DNA of 64,000 bases from Moraxella porci DSM 25326 (lineage in GTDB: Bacteria; Pseudomonadota; Gammaproteobacteria; Pseudomonadales; Moraxellaceae): NCBI RefSeq assembly GCF_002014855.1, contig NZ_MUYV01000001.1, positions 372,001-436,000 on the forward strand, given 5' to 3'. Shown here in pieces: positions 46,405 through 55,746 of this stretch; position 1 is the first letter of the stretch, and each line of letters opens with the position of its first letter. A program made the position numbers and the translations under genes. A model generated the notes under the pieces. That model was given only the letters and a program-made list of their open reading frames with translations, was not told where the DNA came from and did no database searches.

Positions 46405-47664
46405 ATGATAAAACTTACTTTGATCGCAGCCATCGTGATGGGGGTGGGCAGCTCAGCGCTCGCCAACACCCCTGTGCTGCCCGCTCAAGACACCCAAATC
46501 GCTGAGTCCCATGACTCACCCGCTCTAGAGGCCTTGGAGGCGCAGCCGAATCCGCTGTATGGCATTGATGGTCTGCACTCAGGCAGAGTGCCTTTAAATA
46601 CCATCAGTCCGACCACGCTTAAGACCTTTGTGCAGGCGGTTGATCTGATGCGTCGCGAGTACATTGAGCCTGTGGATGATGAAATGCTGTTTTTTCATGC
46701 GATCAATGGCATGCTCAGTCGTATCGATCGCAATGCTGAGTTTTTGGATGCTGAAGCGTTTGCTAATCTGAGCTCTTTTACCACGGGTACCGTCGCTGGC
46801 GTCGGGCTAAAAGCATCCTTTGAGACCAAAGATGCGCACTGGGTGGTGACAGAGGTGCAAAGCGACTCACCTGCCAAAACCGCAGGCATCGCAGTCGGGG
46901 ATTATTTGCATCAAATTGGTGAAATCAAAGTCAGCCAAGCACAAAGCGCAAATGACATTTCTCAGCTGTTAAATGGTATTTTAGGCAGCAGTGTCGATGT
47001 CACATTCTCAAAGGCAGGGCGCTCAAAACAAACGGTCAATTTGCTACGCAACCAGCCCCAAAAAAGCAATATCGAAGCGTATGTCCAAAATGGCATTGCA
47101 GTCATCAAATTGCCTGTTTTTCAGAATAACACTCGCCAAGACATCATCAATCATCTAAGCGGCTTTGAAAATCAGATTCAAGGCGTGGTGCTTGATCTGC
47201 GCAATAACCCAGGTGGTGTGCTTGATGCAGCGGTTGAGGTGGCATCCTTATTCATGCGAAAACAGGTCGTCACTCAAGTAAAAAACCGCAATGGCATTGA
47301 GCGCGTCCTAGAAACCCAAGGTTCGCCACTCTTGGAGTCGGTGCCTGTCATCGTCCTACAAAATCGCTATTCGGCATCGGCAGCAGAAGTGCTTGCCAGT
47401 GCATTACAAGCACACGAGAGAGCGCTGATTGTCGGTGAGACCAGTTATGGCAAAGGCTCAGTGCAGTCGGTGATCCCGATTGGCAACAACCAAGGGATCA
47501 AACTGACCACAGCATATTATCTGACCCCCAAAGGTGAGATGATCGATAAAATCGGCGTCGAACCCGATGTTAAATTAGACTCCGAAGATGACAAAGGCAC
47601 TGCCAACTGGCTGCAGATGAGCCTAAATTTGATGGAGCAGGCCAAATCCAGCACAGATCGCTGA
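46405..47664 (+). CDS. C-terminal processing peptidase (S41, CtpA-like) with PDZ domain
   Basis: 419 residues. Signal peptide of about 20 residues ends in SSALA. PDZ domain at about 120-205 (TGTVAGVGLKASFE, VQSDSPAKTAGIAVGDYLHQIG). The S41 core has GVVLDLRNNPGGVLDAAVEVASLF, then the Ser in YSASAAEVLASAL (about 325) and Lys in TSYGKGSVQSV (about 349), the Ser/Lys dyad. Periplasmic, cleaving C-terminal tails. Follows gpmI by 31 bp in the same direction. Confidence 0.9.
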   Translation: MIKLTLIAAIVMGVGSSALANTPVLPAQDTQIAESHDSPALEALEAQPNPLYGIDGLHSGRVPLNTISPTTLKTFVQAVDLMRREYIEPVDDEMLFFHAINGMLSRIDRNAEFLDAEAFANLSSFTTGTVAGVGLKASFETKDAHWVVTEVQSDSPAKTAGIAVGDYLHQIGEIKVSQAQSANDISQLLNGILGSSVDVTFSKAGRSKQTVNLLRNQPQKSNIEAYVQNGIAVIKLPVFQNNTRQDIINHLSGFENQIQGVVLDLRNNPGGVLDAAVEVASLFMRKQVVTQVKNRNGIERVLETQGSPLLESVPVIVLQNRYSASAAEVLASALQAHERALIVGETSYGKGSVQSVIPIGNNQGIKLTTAYYLTPKGEMIDKIGVEPDVKLDSEDDKGTANWLQMSLNLMEQAKSSTDR

Positions 47665-47710
47665 GTTTGATTCAATTTTATCGGTCAAACCAATCAGAAT
47701 GGTGACAACC

Positions 47711-47748
47711 AAAAAAGCGCACAGCTTATCAGCATGATGCGCTTTTTT
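47711..47748. terminator. bidirectional terminator ctpA / response regulator
   Basis: 11-bp stem AAAAAAGCGCA / TGCGCTTTTTT with a 16-nt interior loop region, between convergent genes. Confidence 0.88.
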
Positions 47749-47773
47749 GGAGTTAAAGAAACAAAAACCAAGA

Positions 47774-48415
47774 TCAGCTGGCTTGTACCAGCCCATGTCG
47801 AATTGCCAAATGCGTTAGCTTAACATCGCTGTCCACGCCCAATTTCTCAAAAATCCGATAACGATAAGTATTCACCGTCTTAGCGCTAACGAACAACTGA
47901 TCAGCGATCTGCTGGGTGCTTTGGCAATTAACCACCATCATCGCCACTTGCTTTTCACGCTCGGATAGTGCATCAAAGGGCGATTCGGCTTGCTCACCAA
48001 GCACAGCTTCGGCCAGTTGCGCGGCGACATCGTGGCTAAAATAGCGCGCGCCTGCGTGTACTTTTTTGATGGCGCGGATCATCTCATCAAGCGGTGTGCC
48101 TTTGGTGATATAGCCATTAACGCCTGCTTTGAGCAGCATCGAGGGATAAGGCTGGGCAGATAAGCCAGACACTGCCAAAACTTTGATGGCAGGGTTAAAC
48201 TGCTTGATGCGCCGTGTGGCTTCTACGCCATCGATATTGGGCATATTGACATCCAAAAGCACCACATCTGGCATCAGTGCGCGCACCTTCATCACGGCGC
48301 TGTCGCCATCAACTGCCTCACCGATCACCTCGATTTCATGATCGTCATCGAGCATGCGCGTAATGCCCATTCTCACCAAATCGTGGTCATCAGCGACCAA
48401 AACCTTTATGCTCAT
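47774..48415 (-). CDS. NarL/FixJ-type response regulator, GacA/UvrY-like
   Basis: 213 residues. Receiver: VLVADDHDLVRMGI, LLDVNMPNIDGVEATRRI with phospho-acceptor Asp55, VSGLSAQPYPSMLLKAGVNGYITKG with the conserved Lys. LuxR-type HTH at the C-terminus: SEREKQVAMMVVNCQSTQQIADQLFVSAKTVNTYRYRIFEKLGV. The sequence is most like GacA/UvrY, which act on CsrB-type small RNAs. No sensor kinase is adjacent. A 174-bp gap upstream holds its promoter. Confidence 0.85.
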   Translation of the reverse strand: MSIKVLVADDHDLVRMGITRMLDDDHEIEVIGEAVDGDSAVMKVRALMPDVVLLDVNMPNIDGVEATRRIKQFNPAIKVLAVSGLSAQPYPSMLLKAGVNGYITKGTPLDEMIRAIKKVHAGARYFSHDVAAQLAEAVLGEQAESPFDALSEREKQVAMMVVNCQSTQQIADQLFVSAKTVNTYRYRIFEKLGVDSDVKLTHLAIRHGLVQAS

Positions 48416-48543
48416 GTGCTGCCTATTTGAATATTTTTAGCTGTGCATATTGTAACAAATAATCAATCATCTGTCGCTCATTATATATAAGAAATTGGCG
48501 ATGATCATGCTGATTGTGCATATAGTCTTAATGCTAACAGCAT

Positions 48544-48573
48544 AAAAAAGAGCCTAAGCAATGCTTAGACTCT
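48544..48573 (-). terminator. rpsT terminator
   Basis: Stem AGAGTCTAAGC / GCTTAGGCTCT read on the minus strand (one A/C mismatch), 3-nt loop and a T6 tract, 17 bp after rpsT. Confidence 0.85.
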
Positions 48574-48589
48574 GGGCATCTGTAACAGA

Positions 48590-48856
48590 TTAGCCTTTTA
48601 GTGCTTTAACAGCAGCATTCAGGCGGCTCTTATGACGAGCAGCTTTGTTTTTGTGGATGATGCCTTTGTCAGCCATACGATCGATGACTGGCACAGCTTT
48701 GTTATAAGCTTCGGTCGCCAATTCGTATGATTTGGCTTCGATTGCAGCATTGACGCGCTTGATATAAGTGCGTACCATTGAGCGTTGTGATGCATTGTGC
48801 TGACGACGCTTGGTGTTTTGACGAGCGCGTTTGCGAGCTTGTGCTGAGTTTGCCAT
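48590..48856 (-). CDS. rpsT: 30S ribosomal protein S20
   Basis: 88-residue helical protein that binds 16S rRNA helices early in assembly. [35 protein letters not shown] and [23 protein letters not shown] are the standard S20 blocks. It is alone on a short transcript, with a promoter of textbook spacing and a hairpin terminator, as in most bacteria. S20 often regulates its own translation; not assessed here. Confidence 0.97.
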   Translation of the reverse strand: MANSAQARKRARQNTKRRQHNASQRSMVRTYIKRVNAAIEAKSYELATEAYNKAVPVIDRMADKGIIHKNKAARHKSRLNAAVKALKG

Positions 48857-48948
48857 AGGATAAATCCTTAAAAATGAAAAAATTAAATAATAAAAAAGTG
48901 GGTGTAATGCGTGTGAGGAGGCGCATTACTTGGACAATATAACGGCAT

Positions 48949-48977
48949 ATCATACCAAAATATTGAACATACGACAA
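48949..48977 (-). promoter_or_regulatory. sigma-70 promoter of rpsT
   Basis: On the minus strand: -35 TTGTCG (48977-48972), spacer of exactly 17, -10 TATGAT (48954-48949) preceded by TGG (extended). The leader would be about 85 nt. Confidence 0.6.
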
Positions 48978-49045
48978 TATAAAAATGAAATTTTTATTGA
49001 TAAATCTCACAATTGCGCTTGGATGGGTGATTTATAAAAATTTTA

Positions 49046-49054
49046 TGCTAAAAT
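49046..49054 (+). promoter_or_regulatory. putative extended -10 promoter of the oxidoreductase gene
   Basis: TGCTAAAAT, -10 TAAAAT at 49049-49054, 70 bp before the ATG. Confidence 0.4.
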
Positions 49055-49123
49055 AGGCTTTTGGGCAAAGAAGCATCCGCCCAGATTTTGGCCGATAGGT
49101 AGGTTCTGCATGAGTAATGATCG

Positions 49124-49834
49124 ATGAAAACCAAAGCTATTATAATTGGTGGTTCAAGCCGAGTCGGGCAAGCACTCGCGCGCGAACTGGCACTCATTTA
49201 TGAGACGGTGATTTTGATCACGCGCACTCAGCCGCGCGCCATCAGCGCCAATATGCAGGTCTATCATGTGCCAGATTTTCAATCATTGCCGACGACGATT
49301 GAGGCGATGGCGATTGGTGCCGACACTGATGCATTTAGCTGCTTGGGGGTGTCGCGCACTCAGGTGGCCAGCGATGATGAATTTTATCAGGTCAATGTGC
49401 TGTATAATCTAGAATTTGCCAAAGCCTGCAAGCAAAAGGGTGTGCAGCAGTTTTATTATCTGTCAAAAGACGGCGCTGATGCACCAAATCACGATGTTGA
49501 GCTGACTGCCAAAGCGGATGTGGAGTATTATCTGCGCACGCTAAGTTTTGATACTTTGGCTATTTTTCGCTTAAATCGTTTGACCGCACTCAAGCAGCAG
49601 CTGTCACTGAAGTCACTTGGCAGCATTGGTATGCAGAGCATCCAAGGCGCGCTGACAGCCATCCGCCTAAAGCGCAAACGCGCGCTCACGCCTGAACAAG
49701 TGGCTGCTTGTATGGCACTACTGGCATACGAGCATAACCATCAGCCGCAGCTGCGCACACCAAATCAAGCAACCATCATCACGCACGAACAGATGATCAA
49801 AACCTTAAACAGACTACCCAAAAAATCCAAATAA
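49124..49834 (+). CDS. NAD(P)-binding oxidoreductase-like protein (atypical SDR)
   Basis: 236 residues with an N-terminal Rossmann fold, AIIIGGSSRVGQALARELAL; the usual GxxGxxG is GGSSRVG, a variant. AFSCLGVSRTQVASDDEFYQVNVLYNLEFAKACKQKGVQQFYYLS resembles the HTATIP2/NAD(P)-binding family in which the catalytic Tyr-Lys is often lost. Function unknown. The C-terminal basic stretch IRLKRKRALTPEQVA is a typical family end. Divergent from rpsT. Confidence 0.75.
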   Translation: MKTKAIIIGGSSRVGQALARELALIYETVILITRTQPRAISANMQVYHVPDFQSLPTTIEAMAIGADTDAFSCLGVSRTQVASDDEFYQVNVLYNLEFAKACKQKGVQQFYYLSKDGADAPNHDVELTAKADVEYYLRTLSFDTLAIFRLNRLTALKQQLSLKSLGSIGMQSIQGALTAIRLKRKRALTPEQVAACMALLAYEHNHQPQLRTPNQATIITHEQMIKTLNRLPKKSK

Positions 49835-49916
49835 AGCGCATTCTTATTGATGCTTGGCTCATAAAGATTTGATAGTTAATGTTTTTTGGTGATAAATGAC
49901 ATACAAGGAGACAGTC

Positions 49917-50273
49917 ATGAAACGAAGATCGCTTGGCTTATTAACCGCGCTACTGATGCTGGCTCAGCCATCGCATGCAGAGCCGCAGCAGATCGAAGTG
50001 TGCATCAAAGCCAGATATGACTATAAATGGGGAATGCCCTTAGTGTCATCAGCATTATTTGGAACGCATAATCAGTTTAATCAAATCGCAGGTGTCGAGA
50101 TTCTGCCATCAGGTCATTATGTGATGTTTGATTTTGGGGATGAAGAGATTGAAGATATGCAGATGATCAAGCTAAGTAGTGTATTGACATCCAGCTATCA
50201 AGAAGGCGAGGGTCAGCATGGTGATCGCTGGCTGGTGGCCAGAAAGCTACCCGCGCAAATTTGCCGCCAGTAA
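49917..50273 (+). CDS. small exported protein of unknown function
   Basis: 118 residues from the ATG at 49917, which has AAGGAG 7 nt upstream (the longer frame at 49896 lacks one). Signal peptide MKRRSLGLLTALLMLAQPSHA, cleaved after Ala 21. The mature part (about 97 residues) carries YVMFDFGDEEIEDMQMIKL and two cysteines (EVCIKA, QICRQ) that could form a disulfide. No family recognised. Followed by a terminator about 50 bp downstream and then gyrA. Confidence 0.7.
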   Translation: MKRRSLGLLTALLMLAQPSHAEPQQIEVCIKARYDYKWGMPLVSSALFGTHNQFNQIAGVEILPSGHYVMFDFGDEEIEDMQMIKLSSVLTSSYQEGEGQHGDRWLVARKLPAQICRQ

Positions 50274-50319
50274 TATCAGCAGGCTTTTTAGCTGCTGCCT
50301 GATGGCTGCTGCCCGTATT

Positions 50320-50348
50320 AGCCAAGCTTAATTGCTTGGCTTTTTTTT
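50320..50348 (+). terminator. terminator upstream of gyrA
   Basis: 8-bp stem AGCCAAGC / GCTTGGCT, a 6-nt loop and a T8 tract. Confidence 0.88.
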
Positions 50349-50390
50349 GGCTCGTCAATTTCAATAAAATTCACAATTTTTGCCAATTTA

Positions 50391-50399
50391 TGCTATAAT
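50391..50399 (+). promoter_or_regulatory. extended -10 promoter of gyrA
   Basis: TGCTATAAT with a perfect TATAAT at 50394-50399. No strong -35 at 17 bp. Leader of about 45 nt. Confidence 0.55.
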
Positions 50400-50448
50400 A
50401 ACTCGTTAAATTTTCGGGTGTTTTCCCAGTGATTTTCAAGGATTTTTT

Positions 50449-53178
50449 ATGAGTGATTCGGTCAGTCCCATTGGCATTGTCGATGAGTTAAAGCGATCAT
50501 ATTTAGACTACGCCATGAGCGTCATCGTCTCTCGTGCATTGCCTGATGTGCGTGATGGTCTTAAGCCTGTGCACCGCCGCATCTTGTACGCCATGCACGA
50601 ATTGGGCAACGATTATAACAAAAAATACCTAAAATCAGCCCGTGTGGTCGGTGATGTCATCGGTAAATACCATCCGCACGGCGACATAGCAGTGTATGAT
50701 GCCATCGTGCGTATGGCGCAGGATTTTAGCTTGCGTTATATGCTGGTCAATGGTCAGGGTAACTTCGGCTCGATGGATGGCGACCCACCGGCGGCGATGC
50801 GTTATACCGAGATGAAGATGCAGAAGCTGACGCATCGTATACTCGCTGATTTGGACAAAGATACCGTTGATTGGGAAGACAACTACGACGGCTCGATGAA
50901 GATGCCAAGCGTGCTACCTGCTCGCATCCCAAATCTGCTCGTCAATGGCGCAGCAGGTATCGCTGTCGGTATGGCGACCAACATGGCACCGCACAATCTC
51001 ACCGAAGTGCTAAACGCCTGCCTAGCCTATGCCGATAATCCAAATATCTCCACCGAAGAGCTGATTACGCATATCTCAGGCCCTGATTTCCCGACAGGGG
51101 GTATCATCTACGGCCGTAGTGGTATCATTGATGCCTATCGTACGGGCAAGGGTCGCTTGCATATTCGTGGTCGTTATCATATCGAGCCGATGGGCGAGAG
51201 CGGTGCGAATAAAGACCGTGAGCGCATTGTCTTTACTGAGATTCCTTATCAGGTCAATAAGGCAAATCTGATTAAGCACATCGCCGACTTGGTCAACGCT
51301 AAAAAAATCGAAGGCATCAGCGAGATTCGTGACGAATCGGACAAAGAAGGCGTGCGAGTCGTGATTGACTTACGCCGTGGCGAAAATTCGGAAGTCATGG
51401 TCAACAATCTATTCACCCAGACGCCGCTAGAGTCTAGCTTTAGCATCAATATGGTGGCACTGGATAACGGTCAGCCTAAGCTGATGACTTTGCGTGATTT
51501 GGTGGCGGCATTCATCCGTCATCGCCAAGAAGTCGTGACTCGTCGCACCATTTTTGAATTGAACAAAGCCTTGGCTCGTGGGCATTTGCTCGAAGGTCTG
51601 ACCATCGCACTTGCCAACATTGATGAAGTCATTGAGACCATCAAACAGTCATCAAATAGAGCTGAAGCGCGCGAAAGATTACTTGAGCGTACTTGGCAGT
51701 CAGGTGGTGTGGTGGCGATGCTTGAGGCAGCCGGTGCCAGCTCGATTCGCCCTGAGTATATCGAGGGTGAGGATCTGAATGCGCCTTATGGCTTGATTGA
51801 CAATAACACACGCTATCGTCTATCGCCTGAGCAGGTCAATGCCATTTTGGATATGCAGCTACATCGCTTGACAGGTCTAGAGCAGGATAAGCTGACGGGC
51901 GAATATCAAGAAATCTTGGCTGAGATTGCTCGTCTTGAGCTGATTTTGAATGACTTTGATGTACTGATGGGTGTCGTGCGTAGCGAGCTGATTGAGATTC
52001 GTGATGAATTTGGTGACGAGCGTCGCACAGATATCGTCGATGCACGCCATGACTTTAACCGTGAAGATCTGATCCCAGAACAAACTGTTGTCTTGACCGT
52101 ATCGCACACAGGCTATGCCAAGACGCAGCCAATCAGTGATTATCAAGCTCAAAAGCGTGGCGGTAAAGGTCGTTCAGCCACCGCTATGAAAGAAGATGAT
52201 GTGATTGAGCATCTACTGGTGACCAGCACCCATGCACACATCATGTGCTTTACCAATACTGGTCGTGTATTTGGTTTGCGTGGTTTTGAGATTCCATTGG
52301 CAAGCCGTGGTTCAAAAGGTCGCCCACTCGTCAACCTGATCAATCTAGAAGCGGATGAATCAGTGACTGCCATCTTGCCTGTCACAGATCTTAAGGACGA
52401 AAACAGCTTTGTGTTCTTTGCTACCGCATCAGGCACGGTTAAGCGTGTCGCCTTGTCACAATTTGCCAATTTGCGTGCTAATGGCCTAAGAGCGATTGAC
52501 CTGGCAGAAGGTGATACGCTGATTGGCGTCGCAATCACCGATGGCAACCAAGAAATCATGCTATTTAGCAATGAAGGTAAGGCGATTCGCTTTAAAGAAG
52601 ACAGCATCCGTGCGATGAGCCGTGTTGCCAAGGGTGTGCGTGGTATGCGTGTCAATCTATTGGCACTGGGTGATGATGAAGAGATTGTCGAAGACGACAG
52701 TGATGATACCGATGGCTTTGCTGTTAGCCGTGTGGTGTCGCTTGTTGTTGCACCGACCGCTGGTGAGATCTTATGTGCGTGCGAAAATGGCTTTGGCAAA
52801 CGCACCCCGATTGACGATTACCCAACCAAAGGCCGTGGCGGTAAGGGCGTCATCGCCATCAAGACTTCTGAGCGTAATGGTCAGTTGGTCAAGGCAATTG
52901 CCGTGACTGGTGATGAAGATGTGATTTTGATCTCGGACAAAGGCACATTGGTGCGTACACCAGTTGCCCAAATCGCCACCGCAGGGCGTAATGCGCAAGG
53001 TGTTAAGCTGATTCGCATCGCTGACGAAGAAGTGTTGGTTGGCATGGCGTGTGTTGAGCACGAAGAGGCGATCGAAGAAGCAATCGAAGAGGCGATCTTT
53101 GATATGGAAACTGGCGATGGCGAGCTGCAAGCGGCCGATTTGACTCAAACACAGCCAGTCGATGATTTGGATTCGTGA
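50449..53178 (+). CDS. gyrA: DNA gyrase subunit A (Ile at quinolone-resistance position 80)
   Basis: 909 residues. Introduces negative supercoils with GyrB. N-terminal breakage-rejoining domain with catalytic Tyr119 in AAMRYTEMK, and the C-terminal six-bladed beta-pinwheel with the GyrA box GGKGR near 570. The QRDR reads [17 protein letters not shown]: Ile80 (ATA, 50686-50688) stands where E. coli has Ser83 and, to my knowledge, Moraxella wild types have Thr; Asp84 (E. coli Asp87) is unchanged. Acidic insert around residue 745 ([13 protein letters not shown]) and an acidic tail with [12 protein letters not shown] repeats. Confidence 0.97.
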   Translation: MSDSVSPIGIVDELKRSYLDYAMSVIVSRALPDVRDGLKPVHRRILYAMHELGNDYNKKYLKSARVVGDVIGKYHPHGDIAVYDAIVRMAQDFSLRYMLVNGQGNFGSMDGDPPAAMRYTEMKMQKLTHRILADLDKDTVDWEDNYDGSMKMPSVLPARIPNLLVNGAAGIAVGMATNMAPHNLTEVLNACLAYADNPNISTEELITHISGPDFPTGGIIYGRSGIIDAYRTGKGRLHIRGRYHIEPMGESGANKDRERIVFTEIPYQVNKANLIKHIADLVNAKKIEGISEIRDESDKEGVRVVIDLRRGENSEVMVNNLFTQTPLESSFSINMVALDNGQPKLMTLRDLVAAFIRHRQEVVTRRTIFELNKALARGHLLEGLTIALANIDEVIETIKQSSNRAEARERLLERTWQSGGVVAMLEAAGASSIRPEYIEGEDLNAPYGLIDNNTRYRLSPEQVNAILDMQLHRLTGLEQDKLTGEYQEILAEIARLELILNDFDVLMGVVRSELIEIRDEFGDERRTDIVDARHDFNREDLIPEQTVVLTVSHTGYAKTQPISDYQAQKRGGKGRSATAMKEDDVIEHLLVTSTHAHIMCFTNTGRVFGLRGFEIPLASRGSKGRPLVNLINLEADESVTAILPVTDLKDENSFVFFATASGTVKRVALSQFANLRANGLRAIDLAEGDTLIGVAITDGNQEIMLFSNEGKAIRFKEDSIRAMSRVAKGVRGMRVNLLALGDDEEIVEDDSDDTDGFAVSRVVSLVVAPTAGEILCACENGFGKRTPIDDYPTKGRGGKGVIAIKTSERNGQLVKAIAVTGDEDVILISDKGTLVRTPVAQIATAGRNAQGVKLIRIADEEVLVGMACVEHEEAIEEAIEEAIFDMETGDGELQAADLTQTQPVDDLDS

Positions 53179-53340
53179 TCGCTTAGCTTGCGACGATCAT
53201 AAATGATCATTGCTGTTGATGATGAAAGATGCCAGTGCAGCCTGCTGATCAATGCCATCTGATGTCATCGACAGCTTTGGATACTGCTTGGCATTTGTCT
53301 ATGTTGAGCAGCATGTCTTGATTTTGGCTTTTGATATGTG

Positions 53341-53532
53341 ATGCGTATGGATAATCTTCAAAAACCTATGATTTTACGAAATATGGGCGTCAAGCTTTTG
53401 GTGGCTGCGCTGTGTTTGCTCAGTTTTTTGGCAGGTTTTTATGCGCATCAGTCACGGCAGATGAATTATTGCAAATCCCTTAATCAGCCATTTGTGGTTG
53501 ACCAAAGCGTGGTGATTTGCCAAACTCCCTAA
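53341..53532 (+). CDS. small single-pass membrane protein
   Basis: 63 residues with one helix (MGVKLLVAALCLLSFLAGFYA) followed by a short extracytoplasmic tail with two cysteines (NYCKSL, VICQT), so the orientation is probably N-in. Starts at 53341 or 53347 are possible; no strong ribosome binding site. Function unknown. Ends 9 bp before the convergent dnaG stop codon. Confidence 0.5.
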   Translation: MRMDNLQKPMILRNMGVKLLVAALCLLSFLAGFYAHQSRQMNYCKSLNQPFVVDQSVVICQTP

Positions 53533-53541
53533 TCTGCAAAA

Positions 53542-55596
53542 TCAATGCACCAACATCTCAGCCAGCTTGGCTTTATTATGAGCATTATCCCAGTTAATCA
53601 AGGCTTGTAGACGCCGTTTATAAATCTCTGACAGCAGCAAATTCTTACTGGCAATTTGTTGCTTGTTCAGCACTTCTTTAAGCGCAACAGACAACAACTC
53701 CAAAAACATCGGCAGCTGATCTGCGATCGGATGCTGTGACTTGCTTTGAAAATGCTTCCAATGCTGCTGAATCTGCTGTCCGGCATCGTGTGATAAAGCA
53801 GCACTGATAAAATGCGTGCGAGCATAGGGGCTGATATCATCACTCAAAACATCCTCGGGCAGCTGTTTAATGATGGCGATGACCTCATTTAATAATGGAC
53901 TGTCAAAACTTGCCCAAGTTGGCAAATCTGGCAACGCCAAGTCTTGACGCTGCATGTGCGCCAATAAAGGCTCGTGCGCTGATTGCATCTGTGAGCTGTC
54001 AATGATGTATGCCAAAGGATCGGGCGTCAACAAGCTTGGGGTATGCACGATCGACAGCGCAATTTCGGTGATGGCATCGATGTCATTGGTGCTGTTATAA
54101 TTAATGGTATCGACGCGTGCAGTAAACCGACCATCTTTGCCGATGGCTTTTAATTTTTGATAAATGTCGCTGTTTAGCCACCATCTTAGGCTTGAGCCTT
54201 TGGGCAACAGTTCGGTGAGCGCTCTGAGCGTTGCCATTGCCTGTGCTTTTTGTTCAGGTCGGGTCAAATCAAATTGAGAAGACAGTACCCCATATAAATA
54301 ATCCGACAGACTGACCGCGCCATCGATGGCAGTTTGCATGGCAGCGGTACCATGTGCCTTTATAAAAGTATCAGGATCATGGCCATCAGCCAAAGTCAAA
54401 AAGCGCAGCTCGCGGCCATCGTGAAGCACAGGTGCTGCAATCTCAAGCGTTCGCCATGCTGCTTTTTGACCAGCGCTGTCACCATCAAAGCACAAGGTTA
54501 GCTTATGATTGTATCTAAGCAAACGATCGATTTGCTTTTCATTGGCGGCCGTACCCATTGGAGCGACAGCGCCATAGATGCCTGCTTGATACAAGGCGAT
54601 GACATCCATATACCCCTCGACCATCAGGTAGTCACGGGCTTTTTGTTGGCGGGCTTCGTATAGACCGTACAAGATGTGCTGTTTTTGGAATACCGGTGAT
54701 TCGCTAGAGTTGATGTATTTTGGTAGCTCATCGTCCAGACTGCGGCCAGCAAAACCCACCACACGCCCTTGAGTGTCTTTGATCGGGAAAATTACTCGAT
54801 GGCGCAACAGATCAAAGCTTCGACCAGCGGTTTTGGTGGAATCACGCACCAAGCCCAAAATCTTTAGCCCCTCAATGTCGTGCGGAAAAACTTGCTCCAG
54901 ATGCTGCCAGCCCTCAGGTGCATAACCAAGCCCAAAAGTCTCGATGGTCTCATCACTTAGCCCGCGATCCAAAAAATACTGCTTGGCAAATGGGATGCTG
55001 TGTAGCATGAATTGATAATAGCGATGCACCTGTTCTAACAGACTGTATAAATCCCCTTGAGACTCAGGCTGTGTCTTGGCGGATGGATCAAAAGTGCCAT
55101 CAAAATAATCATCGGTCTGATCTATAACTCCAGCATCATGATCATAAAAGCTTAAGTGATGCGACTGATCAAAATAAGTTGGCTTTGTGTCATCGACTGT
55201 CAGCTCTGAGTGCTGAGGCTGCAAGTTAGGTTGTGGCGCAATGGGTTTGGCGCCTTGGGTTTTGATGGTTTTTTTGTATTTGAATTTTTGTTGATCGGCG
55301 GTATCTTTGGGCAGCTCAATGCCAGTTTGCTCGGAGAGATATTTCACCGATTCGATGAAATTCATCCGCTCAAATTCTTTTAAAAAAGTAATGGCATTGC
55401 CTTTGGCATGACAACCAAAGCAGTAGTAGAGATTGGTCTGTGGATTGACATAAAAAGAGGGCGTTTTTTCACCATGAAATGGACAACAACCCTTAAATTC
55501 ACGCCCAGCAGGCTTAAGGGTGGTGTGCTTGCCGATGATCTCCACCAAATCGGCTTCTGCGTTTAGCTGTTCGATAAGGGATTCGGGAATTTGCAT
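53542..55596 (-). CDS. dnaG: DNA primase
   Basis: Makes RNA primers for replication. 684 residues from MQIPESLIEQ; the frame extends 7 codons to a TTG at 55617. CHC2 zinc domain (CPFHGEKTPSF with Cys38 and His41, then CFGCHAKGN), RNA polymerase core with EGYMDVIALYQAGIYGAVAPMGTA, DGDSAGQKAAWR and toprim Asp residues, and a helicase-binding C-terminal domain. Residues 100-180 form a long Gln/Asp-rich linker not typical of other primases. No rpsU or rpoD is next to it; the classic macromolecular synthesis operon is absent here. Confidence 0.95.
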   Translation of the reverse strand: MQIPESLIEQLNAEADLVEIIGKHTTLKPAGREFKGCCPFHGEKTPSFYVNPQTNLYYCFGCHAKGNAITFLKEFERMNFIESVKYLSEQTGIELPKDTADQQKFKYKKTIKTQGAKPIAPQPNLQPQHSELTVDDTKPTYFDQSHHLSFYDHDAGVIDQTDDYFDGTFDPSAKTQPESQGDLYSLLEQVHRYYQFMLHSIPFAKQYFLDRGLSDETIETFGLGYAPEGWQHLEQVFPHDIEGLKILGLVRDSTKTAGRSFDLLRHRVIFPIKDTQGRVVGFAGRSLDDELPKYINSSESPVFQKQHILYGLYEARQQKARDYLMVEGYMDVIALYQAGIYGAVAPMGTAANEKQIDRLLRYNHKLTLCFDGDSAGQKAAWRTLEIAAPVLHDGRELRFLTLADGHDPDTFIKAHGTAAMQTAIDGAVSLSDYLYGVLSSQFDLTRPEQKAQAMATLRALTELLPKGSSLRWWLNSDIYQKLKAIGKDGRFTARVDTINYNSTNDIDAITEIALSIVHTPSLLTPDPLAYIIDSSQMQSAHEPLLAHMQRQDLALPDLPTWASFDSPLLNEVIAIIKQLPEDVLSDDISPYARTHFISAALSHDAGQQIQQHWKHFQSKSQHPIADQLPMFLELLSVALKEVLNKQQIASKNLLLSEIYKRRLQALINWDNAHNKAKLAEMLVH

Positions 55597-55694
55597 GGTG
55601 ACGCTGCTCAAGGTCAAATCATATGATGGTTAAGATCAGTTCATCAACTGCTGGCACAGTCTATCAGCATGATTTATGCTTGCCGATGATGCCA

Positions 55695-55720
55695 CCAAAA
55701 ACAGGCGACTTATGCCGCCT
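55695..55720 (-). terminator. bamD terminator
   Basis: Minus-strand AGGCGGCATAAGTCGCCTGTTTTT: stem AGGCG/CGCCT with a T5 tract, 27 bp after bamD. Confidence 0.75.
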
Positions 55721-55746
55721 GATGATCATTGAAAAACAGCCTAGAA

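Noticed and set aside
52149..52805. 218-residue antisense ORF opposite gyrA, plus other long antisense frames (such as 60201-60902 opposite copA and 23904-24218 opposite the UbiH-type gene)
   Set aside because: They mirror strongly conserved sense genes, have low-complexity Arg/Ser/Pro-rich composition and no recognisable domains or ribosome binding sites.
53068..53100. Tandem Ile-Glu-Glu-Ala coding repeat near the end of gyrA
   Set aside because: A short in-frame repeat in the acidic, poorly conserved C-terminal tail; no sign that it alters function.
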